From the NCBI RefSeq assembly GCF_003208175.1, contig NZ_QKMR01000003.1, positions 1 through 64,000 on the forward strand: 64,000 nt of DNA, given 5' to 3'. The position numbers were made by a program, and so were the translations under genes. The stretch's first letter is position 1. Every line of letters starts with the position of its first letter. This document shows positions 1-8,407 of this stretch, one piece after another. Below the pieces are notes generated by a model. That model was not told the origin of the DNA, did not search any database, and saw only the letters and a program-made list of their open reading frames with translations. Origin of the DNA: Ruminiclostridium sufflavum DSM 19573. Lineage in GTDB: Bacteria > Bacillota > Clostridia > Acetivibrionales > DSM-1351.

Positions 1-170
1 AGGTATCTTCTGGTTGGAGCAGGAACATATTTTTCATAAACACCCTTAACATGATCCTGCAATTCTTTCTCAATTGTGCTATCCTTTTCTCCAAGATAGA
101 ACTTTAAAGCCTCCAGTTTTTCCTTTGAAAAGCTCACCTGCAGTACTGCTTTTTCTGATCTGATAGTCAT
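1..170 (-). CDS. DUF6103-like small ICE protein (partial, runs off the left edge)
   Basis: The reading frame starts at an ATG at 170 behind a GGGAGAG ribosome-binding site and stays open to the window edge, so only the first 56 residues are seen. They are charged and helix-rich, beginning MTIRSEKAVLQVSFSKEKLE, and resemble the small DUF6103 proteins of clostridial conjugative elements (family recall, not a search). It lies 5 bp after the preceding gene and is probably the distal end of the transfer operon. No biochemical function is known to me. Confidence 0.6.
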   Translation of the reverse strand, partial: MTIRSEKAVLQVSFSKEKLEALKFYLGEKDSTIEKELQDHVKGVYEKYVPAPTRRY

Positions 171-175
171 AAAAA

Positions 176-766
176 TCACTCTCCCATATTCATAAGATTT
201 ATTGTATTTTGTTTTAAATTTTTACAGTAATCAAGGTATATGCTCATATCATAGCAGCCATCTTCCTCTGCTATTTCAGCCATTTCCTTTCTGCTTTGGA
301 GCTCCGATAACAGCATATTTGCTATGCCATTGTTCTCTTTTACAGTTAGCGTAAATTGTTCGCTTATTTCTTCAAAAGAAACAGTCCAGTTTCCGTCTGG
401 TGTATTTTCTGCCGCAGTACGTATGATTTCGTTTGCCGCAAGTAAAATATTTTGTTCGATATGGGCCTTTATATTGGGCATGAAACAAACATATCTTGCA
501 TAGTCATATCCGCTGCTATTTATTAAAATCCCGTCACCGCCTTCCTCATCCATAGCAAGCAGGCAGTGAATTCTGCCGGACGAATCTGTAAACATATCCT
601 CTGTCCTGTCTGAAATAAATGCCCTATCCGTTAACAGATTATATTTAAATTCTTTAAATGCTTTGCTGCTCATTAACTCAACTGCCTCTATAACACAAGG
701 AGTTGTCCTCAGTGCATCAATTTTTCTTTCAAATATTGCGTTTGTTATTAGCATACTCTGCTTCAT
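176..766 (-). CDS. Uncharacterised ICE protein, 196 aa
   Basis: Soluble protein without signal peptide or membrane segment. The N-terminal half is mixed alpha/beta and the C-terminal half is strongly helical and acidic. It starts 3 bp after the NlpC/P60 gene stop, so it is translated from the same transcript. The ATG at 766 sits directly against the GGAG motif; the internal ATG at 754 has better spacing and may be the true start. It resembles conserved DUF proteins (possibly DUF6329) found beside conjugation genes in gut clostridia, but I cannot assign a function. Confidence 0.6.
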   Translation of the reverse strand: MKQSMLITNAIFERKIDALRTTPCVIEAVELMSSKAFKEFKYNLLTDRAFISDRTEDMFTDSSGRIHCLLAMDEEGGDGILINSSGYDYARYVCFMPNIKAHIEQNILLAANEIIRTAAENTPDGNWTVSFEEISEQFTLTVKENNGIANMLLSELQSRKEMAEIAEEDGCYDMSIYLDYCKNLKQNTINLMNMGE

Positions 767-769
767 CTC

Positions 770-1870
770 CTATTTTTTTATATGCGGCCTGCCGTACAGA
801 ACCTGCTTGTTTGAATTGAATAAATCCCTGTAAACTACCATGCCTTCAGAGGAGGATGCATCTATTACTTTTCCGTCTCCGGCGTAAATACCCACATGGG
901 TTATGTTCATAAACCTCCCGTTCGGCCTGTAACTCCAGAACACCAAGTCACCGGGCAGCAAAAAATTTTTAGATATTGTCAGTTCGTTTTCTGCACAGAA
1001 TTTCCCCTGCTCTGCTGCCGTTCCAGGAATATAAATCCCCGCTTGCCTGTAACACCACATAGCCAGATAACTGCAGTCAGTGTACCTTTCAATGCCTCTC
1101 TTTTCCTGTGAATACGGATTGCCGAGCCTTGACAGTGCATACTTTACAATTTCTCCGCCCTTGCTGCCTGCGGGCAGATTATGCTGCAATTTTTCTTTTT
1201 CTTCTGCTGATAATTGATATGTCCAGCCATCCCATCCTTCAGTGCTGTCATCCTCAAGAGGTGCGGGAATTCCATATGCGATGCGATAATATATTTCATT
1301 TGCATTCGACATTTCCTTATAATCAACGGTTTTACCCAATGTAAAATTAATTTTTTTATAGACTTCAAACATATCCTTTATTGGCACGGCAACCGTATAA
1401 GTTTCCCGGGATGCTGTGCCATCTGATTTTTTGACAGTTCTGGTGCGTTGTTCGTATGTAACAAAGCAGTTAATATATTTGCTGCTGTCAAGCATAAAAG
1501 GCTGGTCTGAACCGAAATATAGAGAATAAAAAACAGCCTTGACCCTTATTGAGTCGAGACTGTCGCCGTTCTCCATCCTTGCATTGACTGCCGATATTTT
1601 TTCATCAATTACTGTAAAGCTGCTGCGCATATCTTCTATGTGTTTTCGATAATCTTCCGGTACATTCCCTGATATTACCCCTCCATGGAAGCACAGATCA
1701 AGCACTTTGTTATTATGGTCTGCGCCTCCTGAAAGCATTCCGAATATAACAATCAGTATTACTACTACGGGTGAAAGTATTGCTGCTATTGTCCAACCGA
1801 TTCCTTTTCTTATTTTCTCATCACTTAATAACGTTGCTGCTGCCTTGGCTATTAGAACAGGATCAACCAT
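770..1870 (-). CDS. Membrane-anchored NlpC/P60 cell-wall hydrolase of the transfer system
   Basis: Predicted peptidoglycan hydrolase that would open the cell wall for the conjugation channel. A single membrane anchor lies at about residues 25-47, followed by an extracytoplasmic region. A C-terminal NlpC/P60 domain covers about residues 240-366. The catalytic Cys is visible in YTDCSYLAMWCYRQAG and the catalytic His in ITHVGIYAGDGKVIDASS, after the typical GDLVFW turn. The arrangement of membrane anchor plus NlpC/P60 matches the CD1108-type hydrolases of clostridial ICEs and VirB1-like functions elsewhere. It is tightly packed between the gamma-glutamylcyclotransferase gene and a DUF gene in the same operon. 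Confidence 0.88.
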   Translation of the reverse strand: MVDPVLIAKAAATLLSDEKIRKGIGWTIAAILSPVVVILIVIFGMLSGGADHNNKVLDLCFHGGVISGNVPEDYRKHIEDMRSSFTVIDEKISAVNARMENGDSLDSIRVKAVFYSLYFGSDQPFMLDSSKYINCFVTYEQRTRTVKKSDGTASRETYTVAVPIKDMFEVYKKINFTLGKTVDYKEMSNANEIYYRIAYGIPAPLEDDSTEGWDGWTYQLSAEEKEKLQHNLPAGSKGGEIVKYALSRLGNPYSQEKRGIERYTDCSYLAMWCYRQAGIYIPGTAAEQGKFCAENELTISKNFLLPGDLVFWSYRPNGRFMNITHVGIYAGDGKVIDASSSEGMVVYRDLFNSNKQVLYGRPHIKK

Positions 1871-1876
1871 AAGTTA

Positions 1877-2380
1877 TCACCACCATTTCAGTCCAAACAG
1901 CTCCTCCTGTTCAGGCAGATTCTCCTGCTCAACAGCCATTTTTTCTGCGGTATGTGCAATAGCATCTTTAAGTATTGAAGTATCAAATCCCGCTGTCTTG
2001 TAGCCTTCCTCTATTGTTCTTTTGTAAGACTCAGACGGCATACCGAGCTGGTGACCATCTGTCATGACATACACAAAGGCGGAGACTGTTTTTCCCTTTA
2101 GCTCAAGTTCCATGCTTTCTTTTTCATAAAAAATCGGATAACCCTCATAACGATCAAGTGCGATTTCATCCTTTGGCTTTACCCTCCAGAGCAAAACAGG
2201 AACAGTACCTCCTTCGCAAGGTTCAATCGTTGCATATGAACCTGTTTTTGAACCCCTGAACAACAGTGCATAGCCTTTGATTTCTGATATTCCTGCCACT
2301 TTTGCTGTTGGACAGCGGTATTTCATTTGCCTTAAATTCAGGTTGCTGCCGTAGGCAATATAAAATTTTTCTTTCTGCAT
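1877..2380 (-). CDS. Gamma-glutamylcyclotransferase (AIG2-like) family protein
   Basis: The N-terminus carries the family signature YGSNLN. The expected catalytic Glu lies in ALDRYEGYP. These enzymes release 5-oxoproline from gamma-glutamyl amides. At 167 aa it has normal family length, with a C-terminal acidic tail. The start has a perfect AGGAGG site. It follows the amidoligase gene directly (9 bp). Amidoligase and cyclotransferase genes are a known genomic pair, one making and the other cleaving gamma-glutamyl linkages. The substrate in this ICE is unknown; a role in modifying peptidoglycan stem peptides or a transferred protein is inference. Confidence 0.85.
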   Translation of the reverse strand: MQKEKFYIAYGSNLNLRQMKYRCPTAKVAGISEIKGYALLFRGSKTGSYATIEPCEGGTVPVLLWRVKPKDEIALDRYEGYPIFYEKESMELELKGKTVSAFVYVMTDGHQLGMPSESYKRTIEEGYKTAGFDTSILKDAIAHTAEKMAVEQENLPEQEELFGLKWW

Positions 2381-2389
2381 TTTAACCTC

Positions 2390-3454
2390 CTATGTTCCCA
2401 AAGTCATAGAAAAAGCAGGAGAATTTTCCTCCTGCTCATTTAGCTCTATATTTTCTTCTTCCTGACTATGCTGTTCTGTCTGATCTGTTTCTGCTTCGCT
2501 GCCCTGCTGCAGCTCCTGTTCTCTTTTTTTACGGATTCTCTCCTTTTGTGCCTCTGCTTGTCCAGGTGATTTCCAGGCTATATTTCCATCCAGGTGGTCA
2601 AGGAGATGCTTTCTCGCTGTTTTAAAATCATCACCGATTAGTCCAAGGCGAAGGAGCCATACACGAAAAGTATATTTTTCATTCTCCGAAACGGTTTTAA
2701 TAGGGCTTGCCGATCTTTGGTTATATGCCTGCGCTGTTATTGCCATGCAAAATTGTATATATGCTTTTAATTTTCCGGCATGAATAGAGCCGTTAAAGGC
2801 ACGAAATTCTATTGTCCCTTTTTGAAACACTGAATGCAGATTAAGGCAGTGATATCTGCTGCCATGGTAATGCTGACGGCTGCCGTCCCTGCCGTTATAC
2901 CACAAATCCTGCAATTCACTTCTTGTATTTGGCTTCCTGCGGTTTAATCTTTCCAGAAAGTCGGAATCAATTTTCTTGCAATACCGGTTTTCACGCTCTG
3001 AATCAACCTGCAAGGCACGATAAACCAAGTCTTCCTTAGAGGCAATTATATTAACAAGATTTCTCAACTGATATGCCTCAAACGGTTCGGCATTAATGTG
3101 GATATGAATGCCGCAGGACTTGTTACAAAATGCTCCTACCTCCCTGAGTAACCGTACCATCTCCTGTATTTTCTCAATATCCTCATACTCACAGATCGGG
3201 CTTACAAACTCAACGCTGTATTCCCGGTCAGCAGCCAGCTTTCGGCTGCCAACCTTCTTCTGGCACTGAATGCTGGCATCACTTACAAGTTTCCATTTCC
3301 TGTTCTCCCTGTCAGAAACAGAATATGCTCCGTATGAACCGCCTTCATAATCAGGCTCAGCACTAAAATATTCTGCAATTACCTGTGCGGCTCTTAGCCT
3401 TGTAATTCCTGTGATTTCAATTTCTATTCCGAATTTTTGTTCCCTCAAATCCAC
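2390..3454 (-). CDS. Amidoligase family enzyme (COOH-NH2 ligase superfamily)
   Basis: Recognised by the N-terminal FGIEIEITG strand, the central CGIHIHIN motif and the basic FRAFNGSIHAGKL segment, all typical of phage and ICE amidoligases that form gamma-glutamyl or isopeptide bonds with ATP. The catalytic core occupies about residues 1-270. The last 80 residues are a low-complexity Glu/Gln-rich tail, possibly a flexible partner-binding arm. The start is a GTG at 3454 with GGTGATTTT before it. Located between the VirB4 block and the cyclotransferase/NlpC-P60 genes, which suggests action on cell-wall peptides or on a transferred protein. Confidence 0.85.
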   Translation of the reverse strand: MDLREQKFGIEIEITGITRLRAAQVIAEYFSAEPDYEGGSYGAYSVSDRENRKWKLVSDASIQCQKKVGSRKLAADREYSVEFVSPICEYEDIEKIQEMVRLLREVGAFCNKSCGIHIHINAEPFEAYQLRNLVNIIASKEDLVYRALQVDSERENRYCKKIDSDFLERLNRRKPNTRSELQDLWYNGRDGSRQHYHGSRYHCLNLHSVFQKGTIEFRAFNGSIHAGKLKAYIQFCMAITAQAYNQRSASPIKTVSENEKYTFRVWLLRLGLIGDDFKTARKHLLDHLDGNIAWKSPGQAEAQKERIRKKREQELQQGSEAETDQTEQHSQEEENIELNEQEENSPAFSMTLGT

Positions 3455-3466
3455 AAAATCACCGCC

Positions 3467-3958
3467 TTACCATGTGCGATGCTCATTAATGATGTTTTTT
3501 ACACCGTCACACTTTACAGTTCTGCCTGCCTCCTCAAGGAAGGCGATTAGCTTTTCACGCCTGTATGTATCAATCATGTGTTCCCGGCAGCTTGAATTAA
3601 TATTGTTGAGTTCATTCACAGTTTTCAGGACAATTTGTCTGGTTTTGAAGGGTTCTTGACGGCATACTGCAATGTAATCGATGAATTTATTGAGAATCTG
3701 GTCAAGCCTTGAGATGTCATCCTGAGAATAACAGTAATATACCTCAAAAGGGTTTTCATAAGCTTCTCCGTCCATACACCTTCTTATCTGGTTAAGAAGC
3801 CTCGGCCTTTTTTCTTTTTCTGCCTTTAGATACTGCTCCATAAGGCAAAGCAGGTCATCCTCCTGATTCGGCGTATATGTAATACAGGCTTTCAAATCCT
3901 TAACGATTTCCTCTTTTTTCTTCCGCAGCTCTTCCAATTGGCTTTGAATGTTCATCAT
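3467..3958 (-). CDS. Uncharacterised coiled-coil protein downstream of VirB4
   Basis: 163 aa, soluble, helical and highly charged, with a probable coiled coil at about residues 5-55 rich in Lys and Glu. Its ATG overlaps the VirB4 stop codon by 4 bp (ATGATGA), so translation is coupled to the transfer ATPase. No catalytic motif is visible. A structural or regulatory partner of the T4SS is the likeliest reading from context, but this is inference only. Confidence 0.6.
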   Translation of the reverse strand: MMNIQSQLEELRKKKEEIVKDLKACITYTPNQEDDLLCLMEQYLKAEKEKRPRLLNQIRRCMDGEAYENPFEVYYCYSQDDISRLDQILNKFIDYIAVCRQEPFKTRQIVLKTVNELNNINSSCREHMIDTYRREKLIAFLEEAGRTVKCDGVKNIINEHRTW

Positions 3959-5775
3959 CTCCCACCTGCCTTTCCGAATAATTTTTCTTTGTATGCCGGG
4001 GCATGGACTGCCAGATTATATCGTTCATTTCCGCATTTATACAGGCATACACCTCTCTGCGGAAACTTAATCAGATTGTATTCCGACTCCTCTAATTGCA
4101 AGGTGTCAATATAAAATTGCTTATCAATATTTCCTGCATTAAATAAAAACGAATGCGTTGGGATGGAGAATAATGGCTTGGTAAGCTCTCTGATACCCTC
4201 TATGTTGAAGTCCTCAAGGTTCTGAGAGCTCAGAATAACCGCTGATTCCTTCTTACGCACTCGTTTCATAAAATTTCGGATATATTCAATTGCTGTGAGA
4301 TTTGTCAGGAACAGATACAGTTCATCAATGCCTGCAGCTGTGTTACCTTCCGTCAGAAGCTTGTCACTCATAAAGGAAAGGACATTAAACAGTAAGGCGT
4401 TTTTAACATTCCGGCTTGCCTGCAGCAGACCCTTCACTCCAAACACAATAAAGCGGCCAGAGGTGATATTGGTATGTCCATTAAAGAATTTACTCTCCGC
4501 TCCCTGACACATGGAATGAAGCCCAAGCAGTATCTCTTGAAGTAATTCTGCCGTATACAGCTGATATTTCGTTTTGTCATAGCTTTTGTATTCTTCATCT
4601 ATCAGCTTGTAGAGGTCTGAAAGGATAGGATAATCAGAAGAGCCGAGGCTGCTGAAATCAGCGCAGTCGCTGATATTCCATTTGCTGTACAGCTTGCCGA
4701 GCATAATCTCTATTACGTCAATATGCTTATCGCTAAAATCCTTATAGCATCTGAAAAAGTCTTTAAGAAATGAGATATGCTGACTTAACTTTGTTGCCTG
4801 CCGGAATGTTATCGGTGCCTCCTTGTCATGAGGTGAGCCTCCCTCATCCCAAGTCTTTGGCTCTAGCGGGTTTATCATATACTCTCCAGACATCAGATCC
4901 ACAAAACAGCCTCCAATATTTTCTGCAAGCTCCACATACTCATGCTCGGCATCCAGGCAAATTACATTCTTTCCAGACTCCAATATGTTGCACAAAATTA
5001 GTTTCAAAAGATAGCTTTTGCCTTGCCCTGAGTTGCCCAGAATAAGGATGCAGGGATTTGTTTTATCATCCTCTCTCTTATCAAAATCCACAAGAATATT
5101 TGAGCCGAACTTATCCCTGCCCAAATAAAAACCGTTGCCATCTGTTTTTCCTGAATAATTAAAGGGATATAAATTGGCAACGGAGGATGCCGGGAGCACT
5201 CTTTCAAACTGGCTGCCGAATATATTGCTGCCTGTCGGACCGACACACAGAAAGCCCTGCTGCTGGCGAAGCATTAGGCGGTCAACATTTAGTTTGCTTC
5301 GCACAAGCTCAGTCAGAACGTCGGTCTGCAGAAGTTTCAAACTGTCATAGTCATTTGCAGAAAGCTCAATATATACAGCACAGTGCAGCAGTGGCTCTCT
5401 GTTCCGATGCATAACAGATACCATTGTCACCACATCCTGCAGATTGCTTTCCGCTGTAACAGTTTGCTGCAAGTCATTTGTATTTGTCGTATTCATGCGG
5501 TTCTTATTGGCTGCATTATGAATTATTTTCTTTTCTTCTGTCGGTGTTACCTGCCTTGTGTAGATGCGCAGAGTCACTCCATCCTTCTCTCCTAAATGGC
5601 GTAGAATGGCCTGCTCGCTTGTACTTGTGGGATACTCACGGAGTGCCCATACACAGCGGAAGGTGTTTCCGCATATGAAATGGTCTACATTGAATTTGAT
5701 GACGGAGGGGGCTATCATGTCTATAAATGTTTTGATAACACTGCTTGGCTCTGCTGTGTTTTTTGTTCCTATCAT
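3955..5775 (-). CDS. VirB4-like conjugation ATPase
   Basis: Cytoplasmic ATPase powering assembly of the type IV secretion channel. The Walker A motif is GNSGQGKS at about residue 247, followed by ICLDAEHEYVELAE. The Walker B region is GIDELYLFL and the sensor-like stretch is SAVILSSQNLEDF. At 606 aa it is shorter than many VirB4 proteins (about 800 aa). The separate VirB4-N-like protein encoded at 7181-7756 may supply missing N-terminal functions. The ATG lies behind AAAGGATG. A terminator-like hairpin ends only 25 nt upstream, leaving no room for a promoter, so expression should depend on read-through. Confidence 0.88.
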   Translation of the reverse strand: MIGTKNTAEPSSVIKTFIDMIAPSVIKFNVDHFICGNTFRCVWALREYPTSTSEQAILRHLGEKDGVTLRIYTRQVTPTEEKKIIHNAANKNRMNTTNTNDLQQTVTAESNLQDVVTMVSVMHRNREPLLHCAVYIELSANDYDSLKLLQTDVLTELVRSKLNVDRLMLRQQQGFLCVGPTGSNIFGSQFERVLPASSVANLYPFNYSGKTDGNGFYLGRDKFGSNILVDFDKREDDKTNPCILILGNSGQGKSYLLKLILCNILESGKNVICLDAEHEYVELAENIGGCFVDLMSGEYMINPLEPKTWDEGGSPHDKEAPITFRQATKLSQHISFLKDFFRCYKDFSDKHIDVIEIMLGKLYSKWNISDCADFSSLGSSDYPILSDLYKLIDEEYKSYDKTKYQLYTAELLQEILLGLHSMCQGAESKFFNGHTNITSGRFIVFGVKGLLQASRNVKNALLFNVLSFMSDKLLTEGNTAAGIDELYLFLTNLTAIEYIRNFMKRVRKKESAVILSSQNLEDFNIEGIRELTKPLFSIPTHSFLFNAGNIDKQFYIDTLQLEESEYNLIKFPQRGVCLYKCGNERYNLAVHAPAYKEKLFGKAGGR

Positions 5776-5800
5776 TGGATCATCCTTTCTTGGTATTAAA

Positions 5801-5831
5801 AAAACAACCTCTCGTGTGGAAAGGTTGTTTT
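5801..5831 (-). terminator. Terminator-like hairpin in the VirB4 leader
   Basis: Arms AAAACAACCT and AGGTTGTTTT (10 bp) surround an 11-nt loop. On the minus strand the stem is followed by a run of T. It ends the transcript of the small accessory block upstream and lies 25 nt before the VirB4 start codon. Confidence 0.65.
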
Positions 5832-5928
5832 ATACAAATTAAAGTTTATTAAGTTATTAAATCACAGTTTCGTCCTAAAAGTTAAGCCGTTAGATAAGTT
5901 GGAATTTGCCAGTCTCACATCAAGCTCA

Positions 5929-6360
5929 TTAGCCTCGATAGCCATAAATAACAAATGTACCGCTTAACTCTTCAAATGGTATGCCGTATTTCTCTAAAAT
6001 AGATAAAAAATCTTTAGTTTCATCGATTACTTCATCAGAGATTAGTCGTCCTCGCTGCTTTGTATAGCGCGGTCTGACTTTTATGTATTCGACCGCATAA
6101 AATGGTGTTGCATACATGTCTCCACCTAAATAGTTATCCAGATAAAGCCCCCAATCTCCATGCCAACTTACATCTTCATCAAATTGATGATATGCTGTTT
6201 CTTCTTCATCAACAGTTTTGATAACGAATGGAGGGCAGAAGGATAATTCGGCTACTCCGTTTTTTAATTCCCTCCATTTTGTGTTGTTCATCATTGAATA
6301 TAGTCCTTTTGATTGAACAATAGACATAATTTTTTCTTTATAATCTTTCTTGTTAGACAT
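5929..6360 (-). CDS. DUF6678-like protein, possible immunity-type gene
   Basis: 143 aa, soluble and acidic. The N-terminal MMNNTKWREL stretch recalls the DUF6678 family, whose members are often near toxin or immunity genes; this is from memory and not verified. No catalytic residues are evident. The start is well defined by AGAGGGATGATAT before the ATG. It is one of three genes wedged between VirB4 and the rest of the transfer genes, so it is accessory cargo. Confidence 0.5.
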   Translation of the reverse strand: MSNKKDYKEKIMSIVQSKGLYSMMNNTKWRELKNGVAELSFCPPFVIKTVDEEETAYHQFDEDVSWHGDWGLYLDNYLGGDMYATPFYAVEYIKVRPRYTKQRGRLISDEVIDETKDFLSILEKYGIPFEELSGTFVIYGYRG

Positions 6361-6470
6361 ATATCATCCCTCTTTATCATTAGCTATTATAAATAACCCT
6401 TAATTCAAAACTGCCTGATAAATTCTTATTTATCTACATAATTTTAAAATCCATATTACTATATTTGATA

Positions 6471-6674
6471 TTACTTAACAATCGTATGCTTTTTAACAAG
6501 TTCGGCTATTGTTTCGTTGACCAGTTTATCATTTCCCACACAACGCCTTATTCTATCCTTATCAGCATCTGTAAGCGGCATTCCTTTTATAGACATTGAG
6601 CCATTAACCTCATTAATCAGTCTTTCCAAGTCTTTCGTACAATCCACTTCTCTATGCAACAAAAAATCAATCAT
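6471..6674 (-). CDS. Orphan VbhA-type antitoxin of Fic toxins, 67 aa
   Basis: The small helical protein contains the VbhA/antitoxin core VNGSMSIKGMPLTDADK. The family normally blocks Fic AMP-transferases through an inhibitory helix with the motif S/T-x-x-x-E-G/N. Here the motif reads S-M-S-I-K-G: the essential Glu is a Lys (codon AAA where GAA is expected). The ATG at 6674 overlaps the stop of the HTH gene by 8 bp, so the two are translationally coupled. No Fic toxin gene lies next to it. A longer frame extending to 6902 exists but runs through the HTH gene and lacks its own start signal. Confidence 0.75.
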   Translation of the reverse strand: MIDFLLHREVDCTKDLERLINEVNGSMSIKGMPLTDADKDRIRRCVGNDKLVNETIAELVKKHTIVK

Positions 6675-7119
6675 CCTCACTGTCCTCTTCTCCGTACAGA
6701 TATTTCTTACGCAAATATACTGCCTGTTCTTCTGTAATACGACCTCCCCAGAAGTTTGCATTAATAGACCCATACACTTCATCCGCCAAGCAATCCAGAT
6801 GCAGTACATGTTCTTTTTCTCCCTGTATATAATCATCAATTGCCTTCTGTAAGCTTCCCGGAAGGTCAGTTTCCAGATAGCTCTTGTCAGTCGGCTTCCC
6901 ATTTGAACCTATATCTTTAGGCTCTGTATCCAGTGACAACAACTCCTCCAAAGTGAGTTCAAGTGCTTTAGACAGCTTCATAAGAGTCCCTGCGCTGCAC
7001 CTTTCCAGATGTGTTTTCCCTGAACAGATATCCGCTAGTGTCGCCCATGGTATTCCACTGCTTTTTGATAAACTGTAGCGTGAAAAGCCCTTTTCCTTCA
7101 AAATTTGATTGATTGTCAA
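6667..7119 (-). CDS. XRE-type helix-turn-helix regulator coupled to the VbhA-like gene
   Basis: The N-terminal 60 residues form a Cro/CI-type HTH (YSLSKSSGIPWATLADICSG, then LMKLSKALELTLEELLSL). The C-terminal part is acidic with a predicted helix pair, of the kind found in HTH proteins that precede VbhA antitoxins. I choose the TTG at 7119, giving MTINQILKEKGF, because GAGGTGG lies 5 nt before it; a GTG at 7128 is possible. An inverted repeat just upstream is a likely autoregulatory operator. It would control the two-gene antitoxin operon. Confidence 0.8.
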   Translation of the reverse strand: MTINQILKEKGFSRYSLSKSSGIPWATLADICSGKTHLERCSAGTLMKLSKALELTLEELLSLDTEPKDIGSNGKPTDKSYLETDLPGSLQKAIDDYIQGEKEHVLHLDCLADEVYGSINANFWGGRITEEQAVYLRKKYLYGEEDSEDD

Positions 7120-7131
7120 TTCTACCACCTC

Positions 7132-7169
7132 TATAGATATTGTATAGGTGTTCTGGCATAATATCTATA
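7132..7169. promoter_or_regulatory. Inverted-repeat operator of the HTH/VbhA operon
   Basis: Perfect 10-bp arms TATAGATATT (7132-7141) and AATATCTATA (7160-7169), separated by 18 bp, lie directly before the HTH gene start. The spacing fits an XRE dimer pair binding its own promoter. Confidence 0.55.
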
Positions 7170-7180
7170 CAGAAATCAAT

Positions 7181-7756
7181 TTAATGCTCACGAACAATCC
7201 ACCTCTCTCCATCATAATCCTCATATTTCTCTGTAGTAACATTCTGCTCATAGTAAACTCCAAGCAGTCTTTTAATATCTGCATTATCGGATCGTCTTGT
7301 AGTAAATCCCTGATCCTTCAGGCTTTTTTCTATCCTTGAAAGGTAAGAAAAAATGTCCGCTTCCTTTTCATTTTTAAGCCGGATAATAATCAGAAACTCT
7401 CTGGCGGTTGCCATCTGGACCTGCATACGGTCGAGGTTTGAGCTGTCCTGCTGGAGCAGTTTTTGTATGACGGGGTTCGTTTCGTCTTCAATTCGTTTTT
7501 TCAGATATTGCTTGTTATCATCAAAATTCTCTTTTGAATTGAGGCAAAGCATTTCAATTTCCGCAATCCCTTTCAGAACAGTCATCAGCGCATATATCCT
7601 TGCACTGACACTTGTATCTGAAAGTACTGATATATTTGTTGGGCGGATTATAAAGTAAATAAGCTCTCCTGCCGGAGTTTTTATGCTGTAATCCGTAATT
7701 TCATTAATCCCCATAAGATCTCTGGTTGATTGCTTTTGCTTTTCATTTTGTTTCAA
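7181..7756 (-). CDS. Transfer protein resembling an N-terminal VirB4/TraC accessory domain
   Basis: 191 aa, soluble, no Walker motif. The pattern STSVSARIYALMTVL-like helix followed by a long Lys/Glu-rich helix and QMATAREFLIIIR resembles the N-terminal domain found before the ATPase in VirB4 proteins of clostridial ICEs. The start is most likely the TTG at 7756, since GGAGG lies 8 nt before it; the upstream ATG at 7771 overlaps the previous gene without a site. Sits between the VirB3-like membrane protein and, beyond an inserted accessory block, the VirB4 ATPase, as expected for a T4SS component. Confidence 0.6.
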   Translation of the reverse strand: MKQNEKQKQSTRDLMGINEITDYSIKTPAGELIYFIIRPTNISVLSDTSVSARIYALMTVLKGIAEIEMLCLNSKENFDDNKQYLKKRIEDETNPVIQKLLQQDSSNLDRMQVQMATAREFLIIIRLKNEKEADIFSYLSRIEKSLKDQGFTTRRSDNADIKRLLGVYYEQNVTTEKYEDYDGERWIVREH

Positions 7757-7758
7757 AA

Positions 7759-8016
7759 TTAAGACCTCCATTCATACATCTGCTGTTTGAAAATAAAAAA
7801 GGCACAGGCATAGCGGATAAAATCCAATATACTTGTGTCCTCAAACCGTATTGACAAGAAGGCATAGGCTGCGGTTACCACAATCGGAAGCATAAATCCA
7901 ACCTGTGACAGCGCAAAAACAGAAATGAGTAAACCTACACCGATAATTCCAATATCTCTTAACTCCCAAAGCCACAAAGTTGCCTTTGCCTTCAGGTTGT
8001 CTGGATACATATACAT
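7759..8016 (-). CDS. VirB3/PrgI-like small inner-membrane T4SS protein
   Basis: 85 aa. Two closely spaced hydrophobic segments at about residues 20-62 form the hairpin typical of VirB3/PrgI proteins that dock VirB4. The short N-terminus is preceded by a perfect AGGAGG site. Its position just before the VirB4-N-like gene matches the usual VirB3-VirB4 order. Confidence 0.75.
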   Translation of the reverse strand: MYMYPDNLKAKATLWLWELRDIGIIGVGLLISVFALSQVGFMLPIVVTAAYAFLSIRFEDTSILDFIRYACAFFIFKQQMYEWRS

Positions 8017-8038
8017 TTTGCTGACCTCCTTTATTATA

Positions 8039-8389
8039 TCAACGCATCTCCATGCACAGCTTATTATCTACCTGTACCATATCCATGCTCTGAATCCTTT
8101 TTACAGGGATGTTATTCTGCCTTGCAAACTCTATTTCTTCAAACATCCCTTGTGAAATTCTGTTTCCGAAAGCCCACAGTTCATCGCACTTCAAAAGCAG
8201 CTGCTTTCCCATATTTAAACCGAGTTTCCGCTCTTCCGGCTCGTTGTCATCTAGAACCTGTGGGTATAACAGATGGGGACAAAAAAAGGCATTGCCTGTG
8301 GTGATTACATATTTGCAAGCCTGTTTGGCAAACTCTATGTTATTTTTAACATCTCCTGCATACGGAGATGCGATATATATAATTTTCAT
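8039..8389 (-). CDS. DUF4406/DUF7768-type nucleotide-binding protein
   Basis: 116 aa with a Rossmann-like start IYIASPYAGD, a central FFCPHLLYPQVLDD and the C-terminal strand-helix GMFEEIEFARQNNIPVKRI. This fold is related to nucleoside 2-deoxyribosyltransferases and is common in phages and ICEs. It might act on nucleotides or serve as a small accessory factor. It is co-directional with the T4SS genes, between the VirB6-like and VirB3-like genes; its contribution to transfer is unknown. Confidence 0.75.
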   Translation of the reverse strand: MKIIYIASPYAGDVKNNIEFAKQACKYVITTGNAFFCPHLLYPQVLDDNEPEERKLGLNMGKQLLLKCDELWAFGNRISQGMFEEIEFARQNNIPVKRIQSMDMVQVDNKLCMEMR

Positions 8390-8407
8390 AAGTCCTCCCG
8401 CGTTTTG

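Noticed and set aside
6471-6902. Longer 143-residue reading of the VbhA-like gene
   Set aside because: Its first half is a shadow of the HTH gene in another frame; the ATG at 6674 has the coupling signal and gives the exact antitoxin length.
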